A DNA stretch of 42,487 nucleotides from Clostridia bacterium (GTDB taxonomy: Bacteria; Bacillota; Clostridia; Christensenellales; Aristaeellaceae), in contig JAFSNT010000101.1 of assembly GCA_017443295.1 (NCBI GenBank), positions 1 to 42,487 of the forward strand, read 5' to 3'. This document shows, in pieces, positions 1-10,846 of the stretch. Position numbers and translations under genes: made by a program. How positions within the stretch are numbered: position 1 is the stretch's first letter; the number at the start of each line of letters is the position of its first letter. The notes beneath the pieces are model-generated. The model made no database searches, was not told where the DNA came from, and saw nothing but the letters and a program-made list of their open reading frames with translations.

Positions 1-118
1 CCGTCAGGGGCAGCAGCACGGGCAGCGCCCCCGCCCGGAACACCGCGTTAAAATAATCCTGGTTCTGGGTTATATTCCCTTTCTCCGTCAGAGACGGGGT
101 CACGCCGATCATAACCAT
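1..118 (-). CDS. Peptidase C26 / class I glutamine amidotransferase-like protein (N-terminal fragment)
   Basis: Partial gene that runs off the left edge. Only the first 39 or so residues are visible. They begin MVMIGVTPSLTEKG and continue with NQDYFNAVFRAGALPVLLPL, the characteristic opening of gamma-glutamyl-GABA hydrolase-like (PuuD, peptidase C26) proteins: a first beta strand, then a helix carrying a Y-x-x-A-V-x-x-A-G-A-x-P-V-L-L-P pattern. The ATG at 118 is preceded by GGAGGAGAG on the minus strand, a good ribosome binding site. The catalytic Cys/His/Glu triad lies outside the window, so activity cannot be judged. The family hydrolyses gamma-glutamyl amide bonds in polyamine or glutamine-related metabolism. 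Confidence 0.6.
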   Translation of the reverse strand, partial: MVMIGVTPSLTEKGNITQNQDYFNAVFRAGALPVLLPLT

Positions 119-181
119 AAACTCTCCTCCTTTGGTTTCGGCTCCCATGATAGCCCGCAAAAGTAAAAAAGTCAAGGCGAA

Positions 182-214
182 GAAAAGGCCTCCGCGGGAT
201 AAAATCGCGGAGGC
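182..214 (-). terminator. Intrinsic terminator of the XRE regulator gene
   Basis: A perfect 9-bp stem (GCCTCCGCG at 188-196 with CGCGGAGGC at 206-214) with a 9-nt loop. Read on the minus strand it is followed by CTTTTCTTC. It lies 22 bases past the stop of the regulator at 237 and before the C26 gene start. Confidence 0.75.
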
Positions 215-236
215 GCGGGAATCTGCTGACGGCGCG

Positions 237-1070
237 TCATGGCGTTTTATACGTTTTTCTATCAAACCAGGGTTTCGATCGGTCGTTGATCTGATAGATA
301 AAATGGGTTGGCCGGTTCATGAGCATGGAGGAAAAATAGAGGAAAGCGATGAATTCGATGTACGCCTTTCCCTGGTAGATCGTTTTGCTTTGGGTTCCGG
401 TGGCAAAGCTGGCTTGAGATACGACGTTGATGCTGACGAGCCCGTCAATGATTTTTGAAGCTTCCTCTGTGGAAACGGACAGGGCCGCGGCCATCGCTTC
501 CGCGTCAAAGTAGGCGTTTTGTTCAGACATGATATAGTACATGGCTTTCAGCGCGTTGGGGGACGCCAGCACTTCGTACAGATGAACGAACGCTTCGCCG
601 TAGGGCACGGCGCTTTCGTAACCTTCCTTAGGTTCGGGGATCAGCAGGAAATAGGGCTGTTTTTCGTGCAGCCGTCCCTGAAAGAAGCCTTCATCCAGCG
701 CGCCTTCCGTATAGGTGCTTTCGTCCGCGTGGCTGAATAGGAACTCATTGTATTTTTCCACCCGGCAGACAGACGCGCCGCATAACTGGCCGATGCGGTA
801 CAGTTCCTCAATGACATCGTGCCAGTGTACTTCATACATATGCTGCAGGAAGCGGTCGTAAAAGCTCAATTCTTCCTTTTGCCGTCCGAAAAGGGCGTCG
901 ATGGAAACGCCCAGCGCGTCCGCGATGGCGGGCAGCAGCGCCGCGTCCGGCAGGCCGCCCTGTTCCCATTTGCTCACCGCCTGGGGCGATACGCCCACTG
1001 CGGCGGCCAATTCCTCCTGCTTCATATCCTTTGCTTTGCGGAGGGTTTTGAGATCGAATGTGTTTTCCAT
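237..1070 (-). CDS. XRE-family helix-turn-helix transcriptional regulator
   Basis: A 277-residue DNA-binding regulator. Residues 5-60 form a Cro/CI-type HTH (TLRKAKDMKQEELAAAVGVS, then QAVSKWEQG), the region that contacts DNA in this family. The rest, about 215 residues, has no domain I can name. Around residues 180-230 a second small winged-helix-like segment is suggested (AMAAALSVSTEEASKIIDGL), so the protein may sense a ligand or dimerise there. The chosen start is the ATG at 1070, because GGAGG sits 7 bases upstream on the minus strand. A longer frame to 1154 has no ribosome binding site and would run through the promoter. It is monocistronic, with its own promoter and terminator. Its target is unknown; the adjacent C26 gene or autoregulation are reasonable guesses. 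Confidence 0.85.
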   Translation of the reverse strand: MENTFDLKTLRKAKDMKQEELAAAVGVSPQAVSKWEQGGLPDAALLPAIADALGVSIDALFGRQKEELSFYDRFLQHMYEVHWHDVIEELYRIGQLCGASVCRVEKYNEFLFSHADESTYTEGALDEGFFQGRLHEKQPYFLLIPEPKEGYESAVPYGEAFVHLYEVLASPNALKAMYYIMSEQNAYFDAEAMAAALSVSTEEASKIIDGLVSINVVSQASFATGTQSKTIYQGKAYIEFIAFLYFSSMLMNRPTHFIYQINDRSKPWFDRKTYKTP

Positions 1071-1109
1071 GGATGGGCCTCCTTTGTCGTTTTCTGCCGC
1101 GGCGCCTGC

Positions 1110-1138
1110 ATTGTAGCATGAACTGAAGGTTGTTTCAA
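1110..1138 (-). promoter_or_regulatory. Sigma-A-type promoter of the XRE regulator
   Basis: On the minus strand: TTGAAA (1138-1133), a 17-bp spacer, TACAAT (1115-1110). It sits about 40 bases upstream of the ATG at 1070. The -35 box lies in a small palindrome, GTTGTTTCAAC (1129-1139), that could be an autoregulatory operator. Confidence 0.7.
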
Positions 1139-1213
1139 CGGAGAAATCCTTCAAAAAATCAACTTATAGTGGAATGAAAAAAGATAAAACAACGAATGTT
1201 TGTTTTTGGGCAG

Positions 1214-1246
1214 AAAACAAAAAACGCCGCTGGCGAACCAACGGCG
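1214..1246 (-). terminator. Intrinsic terminator of the Phd/PIN operon
   Basis: On the minus strand: a 9-bp stem (1246-1238 with 1233-1225, one G-U pair) closed by a TTCG tetraloop, followed by TTTTTTGTTTTC. This is a canonical strong terminator, 53 bases beyond the last reading frame of the toxin-antitoxin operon and convergent with nothing, so it also shields the XRE promoter. Confidence 0.85.
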
Positions 1247-1264
1247 GCGGGATGGAAACAAAAC

Positions 1265-1288
1265 GGAGCGTCCAATGCCGGACGCTCC
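1265..1288 (-). terminator. First terminator-like hairpin after the Rpn remnant
   Basis: Perfect 9-bp stem (GGAGCGTCC at 1265-1273 with GGACGCTCC at 1280-1288) with a 6-nt loop. On the minus strand it is followed by GTTTTGTTTCC. It lies 11 bases past the stop at 1299, so the operon ends in two tandem terminator hairpins. Confidence 0.7.
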
Positions 1289-1298
1289 ATGGGGCAGC

Positions 1299-1784
1299 TT
1301 ATTCAAAGTCAACGGTTTCCGCGATTTTTTCATCGTCCCAATCCGGGTGGGCGTCCATGGTGTCCAAAATCTCCTGGAGGGTATGCGGATGAATCATCAG
1401 AATCAATGAAAGCGTTCCTTTGTCAACGGTGTGCCGGGAATTGCGTACTTGTGCAACCTTTCCCATGTATCCACCCATCCGCCTGTTTTCTTTCAGCATT
1501 TCATTCAGAACCATATACTCCCTCCTCCACTGATCGTCCGAGCGCACGAATTCCACGGCCTCGTTCAGCATTCTTGTATAGTCGCTGTCCGGCTTGAAGC
1601 CCTCCATGTAGCGCAAAAGAGATTTCAAGTCATCGCTGATTTCGCCCGCGCCGCCCTTGGTGTTGAGAATGGCCTTGGTCGCGCCATCATCCAGAGCGAT
1701 AGCAGGGTCTTCCCGGCAAAGGTTCTCGATTATACGCGAAATCGGAGGGAATGACAAGCGCTTTCCTGTTGGCGGCGAAATCAC
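1299..1784 (-). pseudogene. 5'-truncated Rpn-family (PD-(D/E)XK nuclease) remnant
   Basis: A 161-codon frame. From about residue 17 (IIENLCREDPAIALDDG, then AILNTKGGAGEISDDLKSLL) it resembles only the C-terminal third of Rpn-family recombination-promoting nucleases, also annotated as PD-(D/E)XK transposases (PF12784). The N-terminal catalytic domain with its acidic residues and Lys is absent, replaced upstream by the PIN toxin gene. The frame opens with a GTG at 1784 overlapping the toxin stop, and the first 16 residues look like read-in sequence. The rest includes WRREYMVLNEMLKE and ends with HPDWDDEKIAETVDFE, a typical family tail. I infer a remnant captured when the toxin-antitoxin pair inserted or was deleted into an rpn gene. 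It may still be translated by coupling, but nuclease activity is not expected. Confidence 0.7.
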
Positions 1785-2209
1785 CCGTCAAAAACCTCCT
1801 GGAGCCTGTTCAAAAACGCCCGAGGCGCGTATATGGGCAAAGGGACGTTTTGATAATCTGAAAGATTCCGGGTCACGATGCAGTCCATGCTTTCCCGAAG
1901 GGCGGTTTCGACCATGACCGCATCCTCAAAATCCGGCAGATTGGACGCCAGCGCGTGCCGGACGTCGCTTTCCGTGGTATCGAGAATGCCAAACAGTATG
2001 CCGATCCGCCCGGTCACGGTTTTTGCCGTGCCGCTGTCATGGGTGCAGCGATGCGTGAGATAGTAAATATCCGTCATGGCTTTCGCGGTCACGCAGCCCA
2101 TGAACGTTTCGTTTGCCGCCGCGAGAAAAATCGCCTGCGCGTCCCGGGCAAAGGGTTCCCTGTTCTGAACCGCGTCCATGATCACGCAGGTATCCAATAA
2201 GGCTTTCAT
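1781..2209 (-). CDS. PIN-domain toxin (VapC-like ribonuclease)
   Basis: A 142-residue PIN-domain protein and the probable toxin of a type II module. PIN toxins are Mg2+-dependent ribonucleases. The acidic residues that would hold metal are visible: Asp6 in MKALLDTCV, Asp47 in TAKAMTDIYYL (a Glu in many relatives), Asp93 and Asp96 in LPDFEDAVMV, and Asp118 in VTRNLSDYQ. The length is normal for the family. The start ATG at 2209 overlaps the antitoxin stop (ATGA), indicating translational coupling. A third frame, the Rpn remnant, begins inside the toxin stop. The partner and the operon order (antitoxin first) fit a Phd/PIN pair. Target RNA is unknown. Confidence 0.85.
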   Translation of the reverse strand: MKALLDTCVIMDAVQNREPFARDAQAIFLAAANETFMGCVTAKAMTDIYYLTHRCTHDSGTAKTVTGRIGILFGILDTTESDVRHALASNLPDFEDAVMVETALRESMDCIVTRNLSDYQNVPLPIYAPRAFLNRLQEVFDG

Positions 2210-2421
2210 ATGCCGTTCAACCGTTCCTCTCTCGCTTCCTCCAGCGTCATTTCAGCCGGAACGCTGCCAAAAAGGGATTTGGCGATGGCGACGCGATCCT
2301 GGAACGGGTTGGAAAGCTTGCTGACGATTTTTCCGTTCTTGGTAATGTAAATATCCTCGGTGGCGGAAAGCAGCAGATACTTTCCCAAGTTCTCTTTTAA
2401 TTCGGTGGCGGTGATAGACAT
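2206..2421 (-). CDS. Phd/YefM-type antitoxin
   Basis: A 71-residue protein with the Phd/YefM fold signature: MSITATELKENLGKYL at the N-terminus (the DNA-binding dimer), then a strand-turn-strand DIYITKNGKIVSKL, then a charged C-terminal helix (EEAREERLN) that would wrap the toxin. Antitoxins of this type repress their own operon through a palindrome, and a 13-bp palindrome overlaps the promoter just upstream. The start ATG at 2421 has AGGAG 9 bases upstream on the minus strand. It overlaps the PIN toxin gene by four bases. Confidence 0.85.
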   Translation of the reverse strand: MSITATELKENLGKYLLLSATEDIYITKNGKIVSKLSNPFQDRVAIAKSLFGSVPAEMTLEEAREERLNGI

Positions 2422-2453
2422 GTTCTTTCTCTCCTTCCCACTTCATCAATGAT

Positions 2454-2497
2454 ATTATACCAAAATCGTGCGAAATTTTAAAGCAATTTCGCACGAT
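2454..2497 (-). promoter_or_regulatory. Promoter and 13-bp palindromic operator of the Phd/PIN operon
   Basis: A perfect inverted repeat: ATCGTGCGAAATT at 2465-2477 and its complement at 2485-2497, with a 7-nt spacer. Directly after it on the minus strand is TATAAT (2459-2454). With a 17-bp spacing the -35 would be TTTAAA, inside the palindrome centre. The arrangement fits autorepression by the antitoxin. The same hairpin, followed by TTTTGG, could also stop transcription arriving from the ABC transporter operon. Confidence 0.65.
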
Positions 2498-2516
2498 CTT
2501 GAGATAAAATTTTCTG

Positions 2517-3260
2517 TTATAAAACTTTGTTCAGGAAATCTTTGGTCCTCTGCTGGGCGGGATGGGAGAAGATTTCCTCGGGGGTGCCTTCCTCCACGAT
2601 CTGGCCCTCGTCCATGAACAGCACCCGGTCGGCCACTTCCCTTGCGAAGCCCATTTCATGGGTGACCACCACCATGGTCATGCCCTCCTGGGCCAGACGC
2701 TTCATCACGTCCAGCACCTCGCCCACCATTTCGGGGTCCAAGGCGGAGGTGGGTTCGTCAAAGAGCATGACCTCCGGCTCCATGCACAGGGCGCACACGA
2801 TGGCGATGCGCTGCTTCTGGCCGCCGGAAAGCTGGCTGGGGTAAGCGTCGGCCCGGTCGGCCAGGTTGACGCGCTTGAGCAGGCCCATGGCCTTGTCCTC
2901 CGCGTCCTTTTTGCTCTTTTTCAGCAGCTTCATGGGGGCAAGGGTCATGTTCCGCAGCACGGTCATGTGGGGGAACAGGTTAAAATGCTGGAACACCATG
3001 CCCATTTTCTGCCGGTGTACATTGATGTTCACCTTGGGGTCGGTAATGTCCACGCCCTCAAAGGAGATGGTGCCGGAGGTGGGCATTTCCAGCAGGTTCA
3101 GGCACCGCAGGAAGGTGGATTTGCCGCTGCCGCTGGGGCCGATGACCACCACCACCTCGCCCTTGTGAATATCGGCGCTGACCCCCCGCAGGGCTTTCAG
3201 CTCGCCGCCTTTGAAATGCTTTTCCAGATTTTTTACGGAAATGATGATATCAGTGGTCAC
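2517..3260 (-). CDS. Polar amino-acid ABC transporter, ATP-binding protein
   Basis: A 247-residue ATPase of the GlnQ/HisP group that powers import by the permease encoded just upstream. Walker [10 protein letters not shown] is at 41-49, the Q-loop [12 protein letters not shown] near 89-100, the signature LSGGQ at 144-148, Walker B VMLFDEP at 164-170, and the H-loop [10 protein letters not shown] near the C-terminus. All key nucleotide-binding residues are present. One oddity: after the signature the usual R-V-A-I-A-R-A-L becomes [10 protein letters not shown], so a widely conserved Arg is Cys. The start is GTG at 3260 with GGAGG upstream, overlapping the permease stop by 11 bases, so the two are translationally coupled. 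It is the last gene of the operon. Confidence 0.93.
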   Translation of the reverse strand: MTTDIIISVKNLEKHFKGGELKALRGVSADIHKGEVVVVIGPSGSGKSTFLRCLNLLEMPTSGTISFEGVDITDPKVNINVHRQKMGMVFQHFNLFPHMTVLRNMTLAPMKLLKKSKKDAEDKAMGLLKRVNLADRADAYPSQLSGGQKQRIAIVCALCMEPEVMLFDEPTSALDPEMVGEVLDVMKRLAQEGMTMVVVTHEMGFAREVADRVLFMDEGQIVEEGTPEEIFSHPAQQRTKDFLNKVL

Positions 3261-4527
3261 TGCTGCGCAGCCTCCTTTCCAGCTTGCCCACCAGCCAGGT
3301 GAAGAACATGACCATCACCAAATAAATGGCGGCCACGGCAAGCAGCGGCATAAAGGCGGAATAGGTGACGCCGCGGATGATGTCGCCGCCCTTGGTCAGA
3401 TCCTTCACCGCCACATAACCGGCCACGGAGGTTTCCTTCAGCAGCACGATGAATTCGTTCGCCAGGGCGGGCAGCACGTTTTTCATGGTCTGGGGAATGA
3501 TCACGTACCACATGGTTTTGATGTAATCAAAGCCCAACGAGCGTCCGGCCTCCATCTGGCCCTTGTCGATGCTCATAATGCCGCCCCGAATGATTTCGGC
3601 CACGTAAGCGCCGGAATTGATGCCGAAGGACAGCATGGCCACCATGACCCCGTTGCGGCTGGAGGCTAAGATGATGTAGTACGCGATCATCAGCTGGATC
3701 ACCACGGGGGTGCCGCGAATGACGGTCAGGTACACATTGCAGATGCTGTTCAGCAGTCGCAGCACCGTCCGCCCCAGCCCTTTGCGCATGGTTTCCTGGG
3801 TCTGATCCCAGGTGGAGCGCACCATGGCCACCAGCACGCCGATGATGATGCCCAGCGCCACGGCCCCGAAGGTGATGTTCAGCGTGACGCCCAAGCCGTT
3901 CCACAGATACTGCCAGCGGTCGTCGTCCAGGAAATTCAGCTTGAAATCCGCCGCGATGGCCGAAAGCTGCTTGCCCGGCGTCACTTTTTCCACCATGACC
4001 GCCGCCAGCGCCGTCAGTTCTTCGTCGGACGCGCCCGCGGGCAATGCGGCCTGGATCACGATGCGCAGCTCGTCATAGGGCGATTCCATGTAAAACAGCG
4101 CCGTGCGGCCTTCTTCAACCTCCCGGAAAAGCAGAACGCCCGCTTGCCCGGCGATTTCCGTTTCCTTGCCCTGGTTCAGATCGGTGATTTTACTCGCGGC
4201 CTGGCCGAAAACCAGCAGCGTGCCCGGCTGCTTTTCCGCGTCCTTACCCTGGTACATAAAAAAGGTGGTAATGGCGTCGCCGTCCGTATCCGGGGCGTTC
4301 TTCACGGCGGCATAATTTTTCGGCAGGTTCACGTCGGCCAGCTTCACGTATGTATCGCTGTCCTCCTGGGCGATGAGCCAGGTGGATTTGGCGCCGGACA
4401 CCTTGCCGTTTTCGATTTTCAGCACGTCCGCGTGATAGAACACGGCGAAATAGCCCGCCACAAGCGCCACGGCGATCACGGCCAGCGCCGCGCAGATTTT
4501 GATCCAAAGGGGCTGTTTTTTCTTCAT
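3250..4527 (-). CDS. Amino-acid ABC transporter permease with an extracytoplasmic N-terminal domain
   Basis: A 425-residue membrane protein, about twice the usual 215-240 residues of HisM/GlnP permeases. Residues 8-30 are a transmembrane helix. Residues 31-195 form a soluble, presumably extracytoplasmic domain ([20 protein letters not shown] through [16 protein letters not shown]) with no Cys and no family I recognise. Residues 205-425 are a standard permease domain beginning [17 protein letters not shown], with the EAA loop [20 protein letters not shown] near 326-345 that docks on the ATPase. The start is ATG 4527; ACGGAG precedes it. It lies between the binding protein and ATPase genes. The extra domain might modulate substrate delivery, but that is inference. 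Confidence 0.88.
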   Translation of the reverse strand: MKKKQPLWIKICAALAVIAVALVAGYFAVFYHADVLKIENGKVSGAKSTWLIAQEDSDTYVKLADVNLPKNYAAVKNAPDTDGDAITTFFMYQGKDAEKQPGTLLVFGQAASKITDLNQGKETEIAGQAGVLLFREVEEGRTALFYMESPYDELRIVIQAALPAGASDEELTALAAVMVEKVTPGKQLSAIAADFKLNFLDDDRWQYLWNGLGVTLNITFGAVALGIIIGVLVAMVRSTWDQTQETMRKGLGRTVLRLLNSICNVYLTVIRGTPVVIQLMIAYYIILASSRNGVMVAMLSFGINSGAYVAEIIRGGIMSIDKGQMEAGRSLGFDYIKTMWYVIIPQTMKNVLPALANEFIVLLKETSVAGYVAVKDLTKGGDIIRGVTYSAFMPLLAVAAIYLVMVMFFTWLVGKLERRLRSSDH

Positions 4528-4554
4528 GTTTCTCCGTCCTCTGATGATATAAAG

Positions 4555-4584
4555 CAATAGGGGGCGATTGCTCGCTCCCTATTG
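4555..4584 (-). other. Intercistronic stem-loop between binding protein and permease genes
   Basis: A near-perfect 13-bp hairpin (one mismatch) with a 4-nt loop in the 77-bp gap after the binding protein stop. There is no T-run on the minus strand, so it is unlikely to be a full terminator. Such hairpins often stabilise the upstream mRNA and raise the level of binding protein relative to the membrane components, a plausible role here. Confidence 0.55.
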
Positions 4585-4604
4585 GATGAAAGAGAAAGCC
4601 TGTA

Positions 4605-5345
4605 TTATTCGGCGGGGATGTACTTTTCCACGATGGCGGCCACGGTGCCGTCCGCGATCAGCGCTTCCAGGGCGGTGTTGATCTTTTCCAGCAGTTCGGT
4701 GTTTTCCAGGGCAATGGCGATGGCGTAGTCTTCCACGGCGTACTGGGTATCCAGCAGCACCAGACCGGCGTTGGCTTCCACGAAAGCCTTGGCGGGGTTG
4801 TTGTCGATGATCACGCAGTCCACCTTATCGGCCAGCAGGGCGGCCACGGCGTCCGCGCCCACCTTGTACTTGAGCACGTTTTCATCGCCGAAATCGTCGG
4901 AGCAGTAGATGTCGCCGGTGGTGGATTCCTGCACGCCGATCTTGTAGGAAGCACCTTCCGCGTAGAGGTCATCCACGGAAGCGATGGGGGAGCCTTCCTT
5001 CACGATGATGGCCTGGATGCCGGTGGCGTAGGAGGTGGAGAAGTTCACGCTCTGCAGGCGTTCTTCGGTCACGGTCATACCGGCCATGCCCATGGACACC
5101 TTGCCGGTGGTCACGGCGGTGATGATAGCGCCGAAGTCCATATCGTCGATCACCAGCTCCATGCCGAGCTTTTCGGCGATGGCGGCGGCGATTTCGGCGT
5201 CGATGCCCACGATCACGCCGTCCTCATAATATTCATAAGGCGGGAAAGCGGCGTTGGTGCCCATGATCAGTTTGTCTTCCGCGAAAGCGGACAGGGCGGG
5301 AACCATCATGCAAAGTACCAATACCATGGCGAGAATCTTCTTCAT
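4605..5345 (-). CDS. Amino-acid ABC transporter substrate-binding protein (SBP_bac_3)
   Basis: A 246-residue secreted binding protein, first gene of the operon. Residues 1-22 are a signal peptide (MKKILAMVLVLCMMVPALSA, then FA) likely cut before Glu23; no lipobox Cys is present. The mature protein is a family 3 binding fold: LIMGTNAAFPPYEYYEDGVI, GIDAEIAAAIAEKLG, DFGAIITAVTTGKVSMGMAG, TEERLQSVNFS, and the hinge segment YKIGVQEST. An Arg after E-E (EERLQSV) fits alpha-carboxylate binding typical of amino-acid ligands. The exact substrate is not determined. The start is the ATG at 5345 with AGGAGG upstream on the minus strand; a longer frame to 5564 runs across the promoter and is rejected. Absence of a lipid anchor is unusual for a single-membrane bacterium. 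Confidence 0.92.
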   Translation of the reverse strand: MKKILAMVLVLCMMVPALSAFAEDKLIMGTNAAFPPYEYYEDGVIVGIDAEIAAAIAEKLGMELVIDDMDFGAIITAVTTGKVSMGMAGMTVTEERLQSVNFSTSYATGIQAIIVKEGSPIASVDDLYAEGASYKIGVQESTTGDIYCSDDFGDENVLKYKVGADAVAALLADKVDCVIIDNNPAKAFVEANAGLVLLDTQYAVEDYAIAIALENTELLEKINTALEALIADGTVAAIVEKYIPAE

Positions 5346-5406
5346 AAGTCTTTTCCTCCTGACCGATTGTGTTCGTTTATTTGCGTTCCTTTCAGGGAAC
5401 GGGTGC

Positions 5407-5435
5407 AGTATACCACACAGAAAAACGTCTGTCAA
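5407..5435 (-). promoter_or_regulatory. Strong promoter of the amino-acid ABC operon
   Basis: On the minus strand: TTGACA (5435-5430), an exact 17-bp spacer, TATACT (5412-5407). It lies about 60 bases upstream of the binding protein start. Confidence 0.85.
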
Positions 5436-5566
5436 GAGGAAACTTGAATTTTTATTCAGAAATTTTTGAGAAAATCGGGATAAATCTCGATAAATATTCA
5501 TTAAATACAAAATATGATGCATATATGCGAGCTGGGATGAAACATACGGCACGCAAATGGACATAC

Positions 5567-5596
5567 TTTACATGAACAGGACTCGTGTGATACAAT
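5567..5596 (+). promoter_or_regulatory. Promoter of miaA
   Basis: TTTACA (5567-5572), an 18-bp spacer, TACAAT (5591-5596). It starts transcription about 30 bases before the ribosome binding site GGGAGGA of miaA. Confidence 0.65.
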
Positions 5597-5631
5597 AAGC
5601 GTATCAAAAAAATCAAAGGGAGGACAGGCCG

Positions 5632-6519
5632 ATGGCGGGCAAGCTGATCGTGATCATGGGCACCAATGCCTCAGGCAAAAGCGGCTTGGGGGTGGAGCTG
5701 GCGCTCCGGTACGGCGGGGAAATCGTTTCCGCCGATTCCCGGCAGGTGTTCCGGGGGCTGGACTTAGGCAGCGGCAAAATCACGGCCGAGGAAACCAAGG
5801 GCGTGCCCCATCACCTGATCGACGTATGCCAGCCGGGGGATTTTTTCTCCATGGCGGATTTTCAGCGCTTAGCCTATGAAGCCATCGACGGTATTTTGGC
5901 CCGTGGCAAGCTCCCCTTCTTAGTGGGCGGCACCGGCCTGTACGTGGATTCCGTGGCGGACGGCTACGAGTTATCTTCCATTGAACCCGATCTTGCCCTC
6001 CGCGCCCATCTGGAAACCTTCGAGACCCCGGCGTTATATGAAATGTTAAAGGAAAAACTGCCGGACACGGACATCGACCCCAAGAACCGCAACCGCGTCA
6101 TGCGCGCCCTGGAACGCTTAGCCGCGGACGATTACCACCCCGGCAAACACAATCCCCGCTATGAAGTCCTGAAATTGGGCGTCACCTGGCCCCGGGAAAC
6201 CCTGAAAGCCCGCATCGACGAGCGCTTGGAACGGCGGCTGAACCAGGGCATGGTGGACGAAGTGCGCAGGCTGCTGGACGCGGGCGTCAGCACCGAGTTT
6301 TTGATGAAGTTAGGCCTGGAATACCGATACCTCACCCGCTATCTGCTGGGCGAAATCCCCTACGATCAGATGGTGCTGGAACTGGGCAACGCCATCAAGA
6401 AATTCGCCAAGCGCCAAATGACCTGGTTCCGCCGGGAAGAAAACCTGCACTGGCTGGATATGGCGGGCGACCCCGTGGCCCAGGCGGCCGCGCTGATCGA
6501 CGCGTTTCTGGCGGAATAA
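5632..6519 (+). CDS. miaA: tRNA dimethylallyltransferase MiaA
   Basis: A 295-residue enzyme that transfers the dimethylallyl group of DMAPP to N6 of A37 in tRNAs reading UNN codons, the first step toward ms2i6A. Residues 1-20 hold the P-loop IMGTNASGKSGLG. SADSRQVFRGLDLGSGK (about 34-50) is the tRNA/DMAPP-contacting motif. LVGGTGLYVDSV is near 97-108. DPKNRNRVMRALE near 150-162 is the family D-x-x-N-x-R-R-x-x-R-A-L-E motif. The tail FAKRQMTWFRREENLHWLD is typical. It is slightly short for the family (usually about 300-315) because the central insertion is compact. The start ATG follows GGGAGGA. Monocistronic, with its own promoter and a shared downstream terminator. Confidence 0.95.
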   Translation: MAGKLIVIMGTNASGKSGLGVELALRYGGEIVSADSRQVFRGLDLGSGKITAEETKGVPHHLIDVCQPGDFFSMADFQRLAYEAIDGILARGKLPFLVGGTGLYVDSVADGYELSSIEPDLALRAHLETFETPALYEMLKEKLPDTDIDPKNRNRVMRALERLAADDYHPGKHNPRYEVLKLGVTWPRETLKARIDERLERRLNQGMVDEVRRLLDAGVSTEFLMKLGLEYRYLTRYLLGEIPYDQMVLELGNAIKKFAKRQMTWFRREENLHWLDMAGDPVAQAAALIDAFLAE

Positions 6520-6557
6520 TTGATCGACTCAAGGGGCTGAAGAAGCCCCCCAAAAAA

Positions 6558-6596
6558 GCGCGCTTCCGCTGGCAAATCGCCTGTGCGGAAGCGCGC
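6558..6596. terminator. Bidirectional terminator between miaA and the signalling/flavin reductase operon
   Basis: A perfect 12-bp stem (GCGCGCTTCCGC at 6558-6569, complement at 6585-6596). On the minus strand it is followed by TTTTTTGG, a good terminator for the operon ending at 6611. On the plus strand GCTTTGTGTTT follows, serving miaA. A smaller GGGGCT/AGCCCC hairpin sits just before it near 6533. Confidence 0.8.
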
Positions 6597-6610
6597 GCTT
6601 TGTGTTTGCG

Positions 6611-7270
6611 TCAATATTCGCCCATATCAATTTTTTTCTGGATGATTCCGGCGTAGTCGTGGCCGGTTTTTTCGGTGATTTCGGGGTTCTGGGGATGGTG
6701 GATATTGAACAGCACGCCCTGATCGCCCGTTCTGTCCTTAAGGTACGCTTCGTCGATATGCACGCCGATCACTTCCAAGCAAATGAGCGCGTGATCGTCG
6801 CCGGGCACGATTTCCTTTTCCCACTGATACCGGCATTCTAAGTTCATGAAGCATTCTTCCACCATGGGCGCGTTCACCCAGGAGGCGGGGCGCGGGGTCA
6901 GGCCGGAAACGGAGATTTCGTCGGCTTCCGGCTGATTGTTTTTGATGGTGGCCATGCACTTTTCAAAGCTCACCGCCGATACGAAGTTGATTACGGCTTC
7001 CTTTTTCTCTTGCAGGGTGGCGTACAGGTGGCCGTTTTTGTTCACGCTGCCTAAGATCGCGTAGAAGCCCTTGCCCCGGTTGGCGCTGGTGAACGTGGCC
7101 CAGGACTGCATGCAGGCGTTGGGCAGGCCGTTCTGCTTATAGGTGGTCACCAGCAGCAGGGGCGAAGGCACGGTGGCGACGAATTCTTTCCACGAAAAAC
7201 CCCACGCCTGCGACGCTTCCGCGTAGGTGCCTTTCAGGGTTTCGGGCATTTCCTGATAAGAAAATTTCAT
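6611..7270 (-). CDS. Flavin reductase family protein (FMN-binding split barrel)
   Basis: A 219-residue flavoprotein-like enzyme. The split-barrel core is visible: VATVPSPLLLVTTYKQNGLPN, then SWATFTSANRGKGFYAILGSVN, then KNGHLYATLQEKKEAVINFVS, which correspond to the FMN phosphate and isoalloxazine contacts of flavin reductase-like (PF01613) proteins. Later ALICLEVIGVHID is a typical last strand. Such proteins reduce FMN with NAD(P)H or act as small electron carriers; the partner is not evident. The start ATG has AGAGG upstream. It lies only 18 bases after the permease-kinase fusion gene, so it is probably the last gene of that operon. A link to signalling is not obvious. Confidence 0.8.
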   Translation of the reverse strand: MKFSYQEMPETLKGTYAEASQAWGFSWKEFVATVPSPLLLVTTYKQNGLPNACMQSWATFTSANRGKGFYAILGSVNKNGHLYATLQEKKEAVINFVSAVSFEKCMATIKNNQPEADEISVSGLTPRPASWVNAPMVEECFMNLECRYQWEKEIVPGDDHALICLEVIGVHIDEAYLKDRTGDQGVLFNIHHPQNPEITEKTGHDYAGIIQKKIDMGEY

Positions 7271-7288
7271 GTGGCTTTACCTCTTGCG

Positions 7289-10645
<3,357 letters not shown>

Positions 10646-10701
10646 GAGCGAATTTCATCCCCTTCAAACCCAGCTCATTCTAACGCGATATGGCAAGAGC
10701 A

Positions 10702-10816
10702 AAAAGTGAAAAGTGGAAAGTGAAAAGTGAAATTTTTATATACCTGTGTCATTTGACGCCGGATAAAGCGCCATCATTCCATATTTTCACTTTTCACTTT
10801 TCAATTTCCACTTTCC
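10702..10816. repeat. Heptamer-armed inverted-repeat element A
   Basis: Left arm: AAAAGTG, AAAAGTG, GAAAGTG, AAAAGTG (10702-10729). Core of about 54 bp beginning with AAATTTTTATATA. Right arm: four heptamers of the TTTTCAC type plus a partial one (10784-10816). The arms are reverse complements apart from single substitutions. It lies in the 200-bp gap between the HPt and permease-kinase genes. Confidence 0.85.
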
Positions 10817-10846
10817 GCCGCGTCACAACCGGAAAGTTTGCGGCGT

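Noticed and set aside
4605-5564. A 319-residue version of the amino-acid binding protein starting at 5564
   Set aside because: It would span the near-consensus promoter at 5407-5435 and bury the signal peptide; ATG 5345 has AGGAGG.
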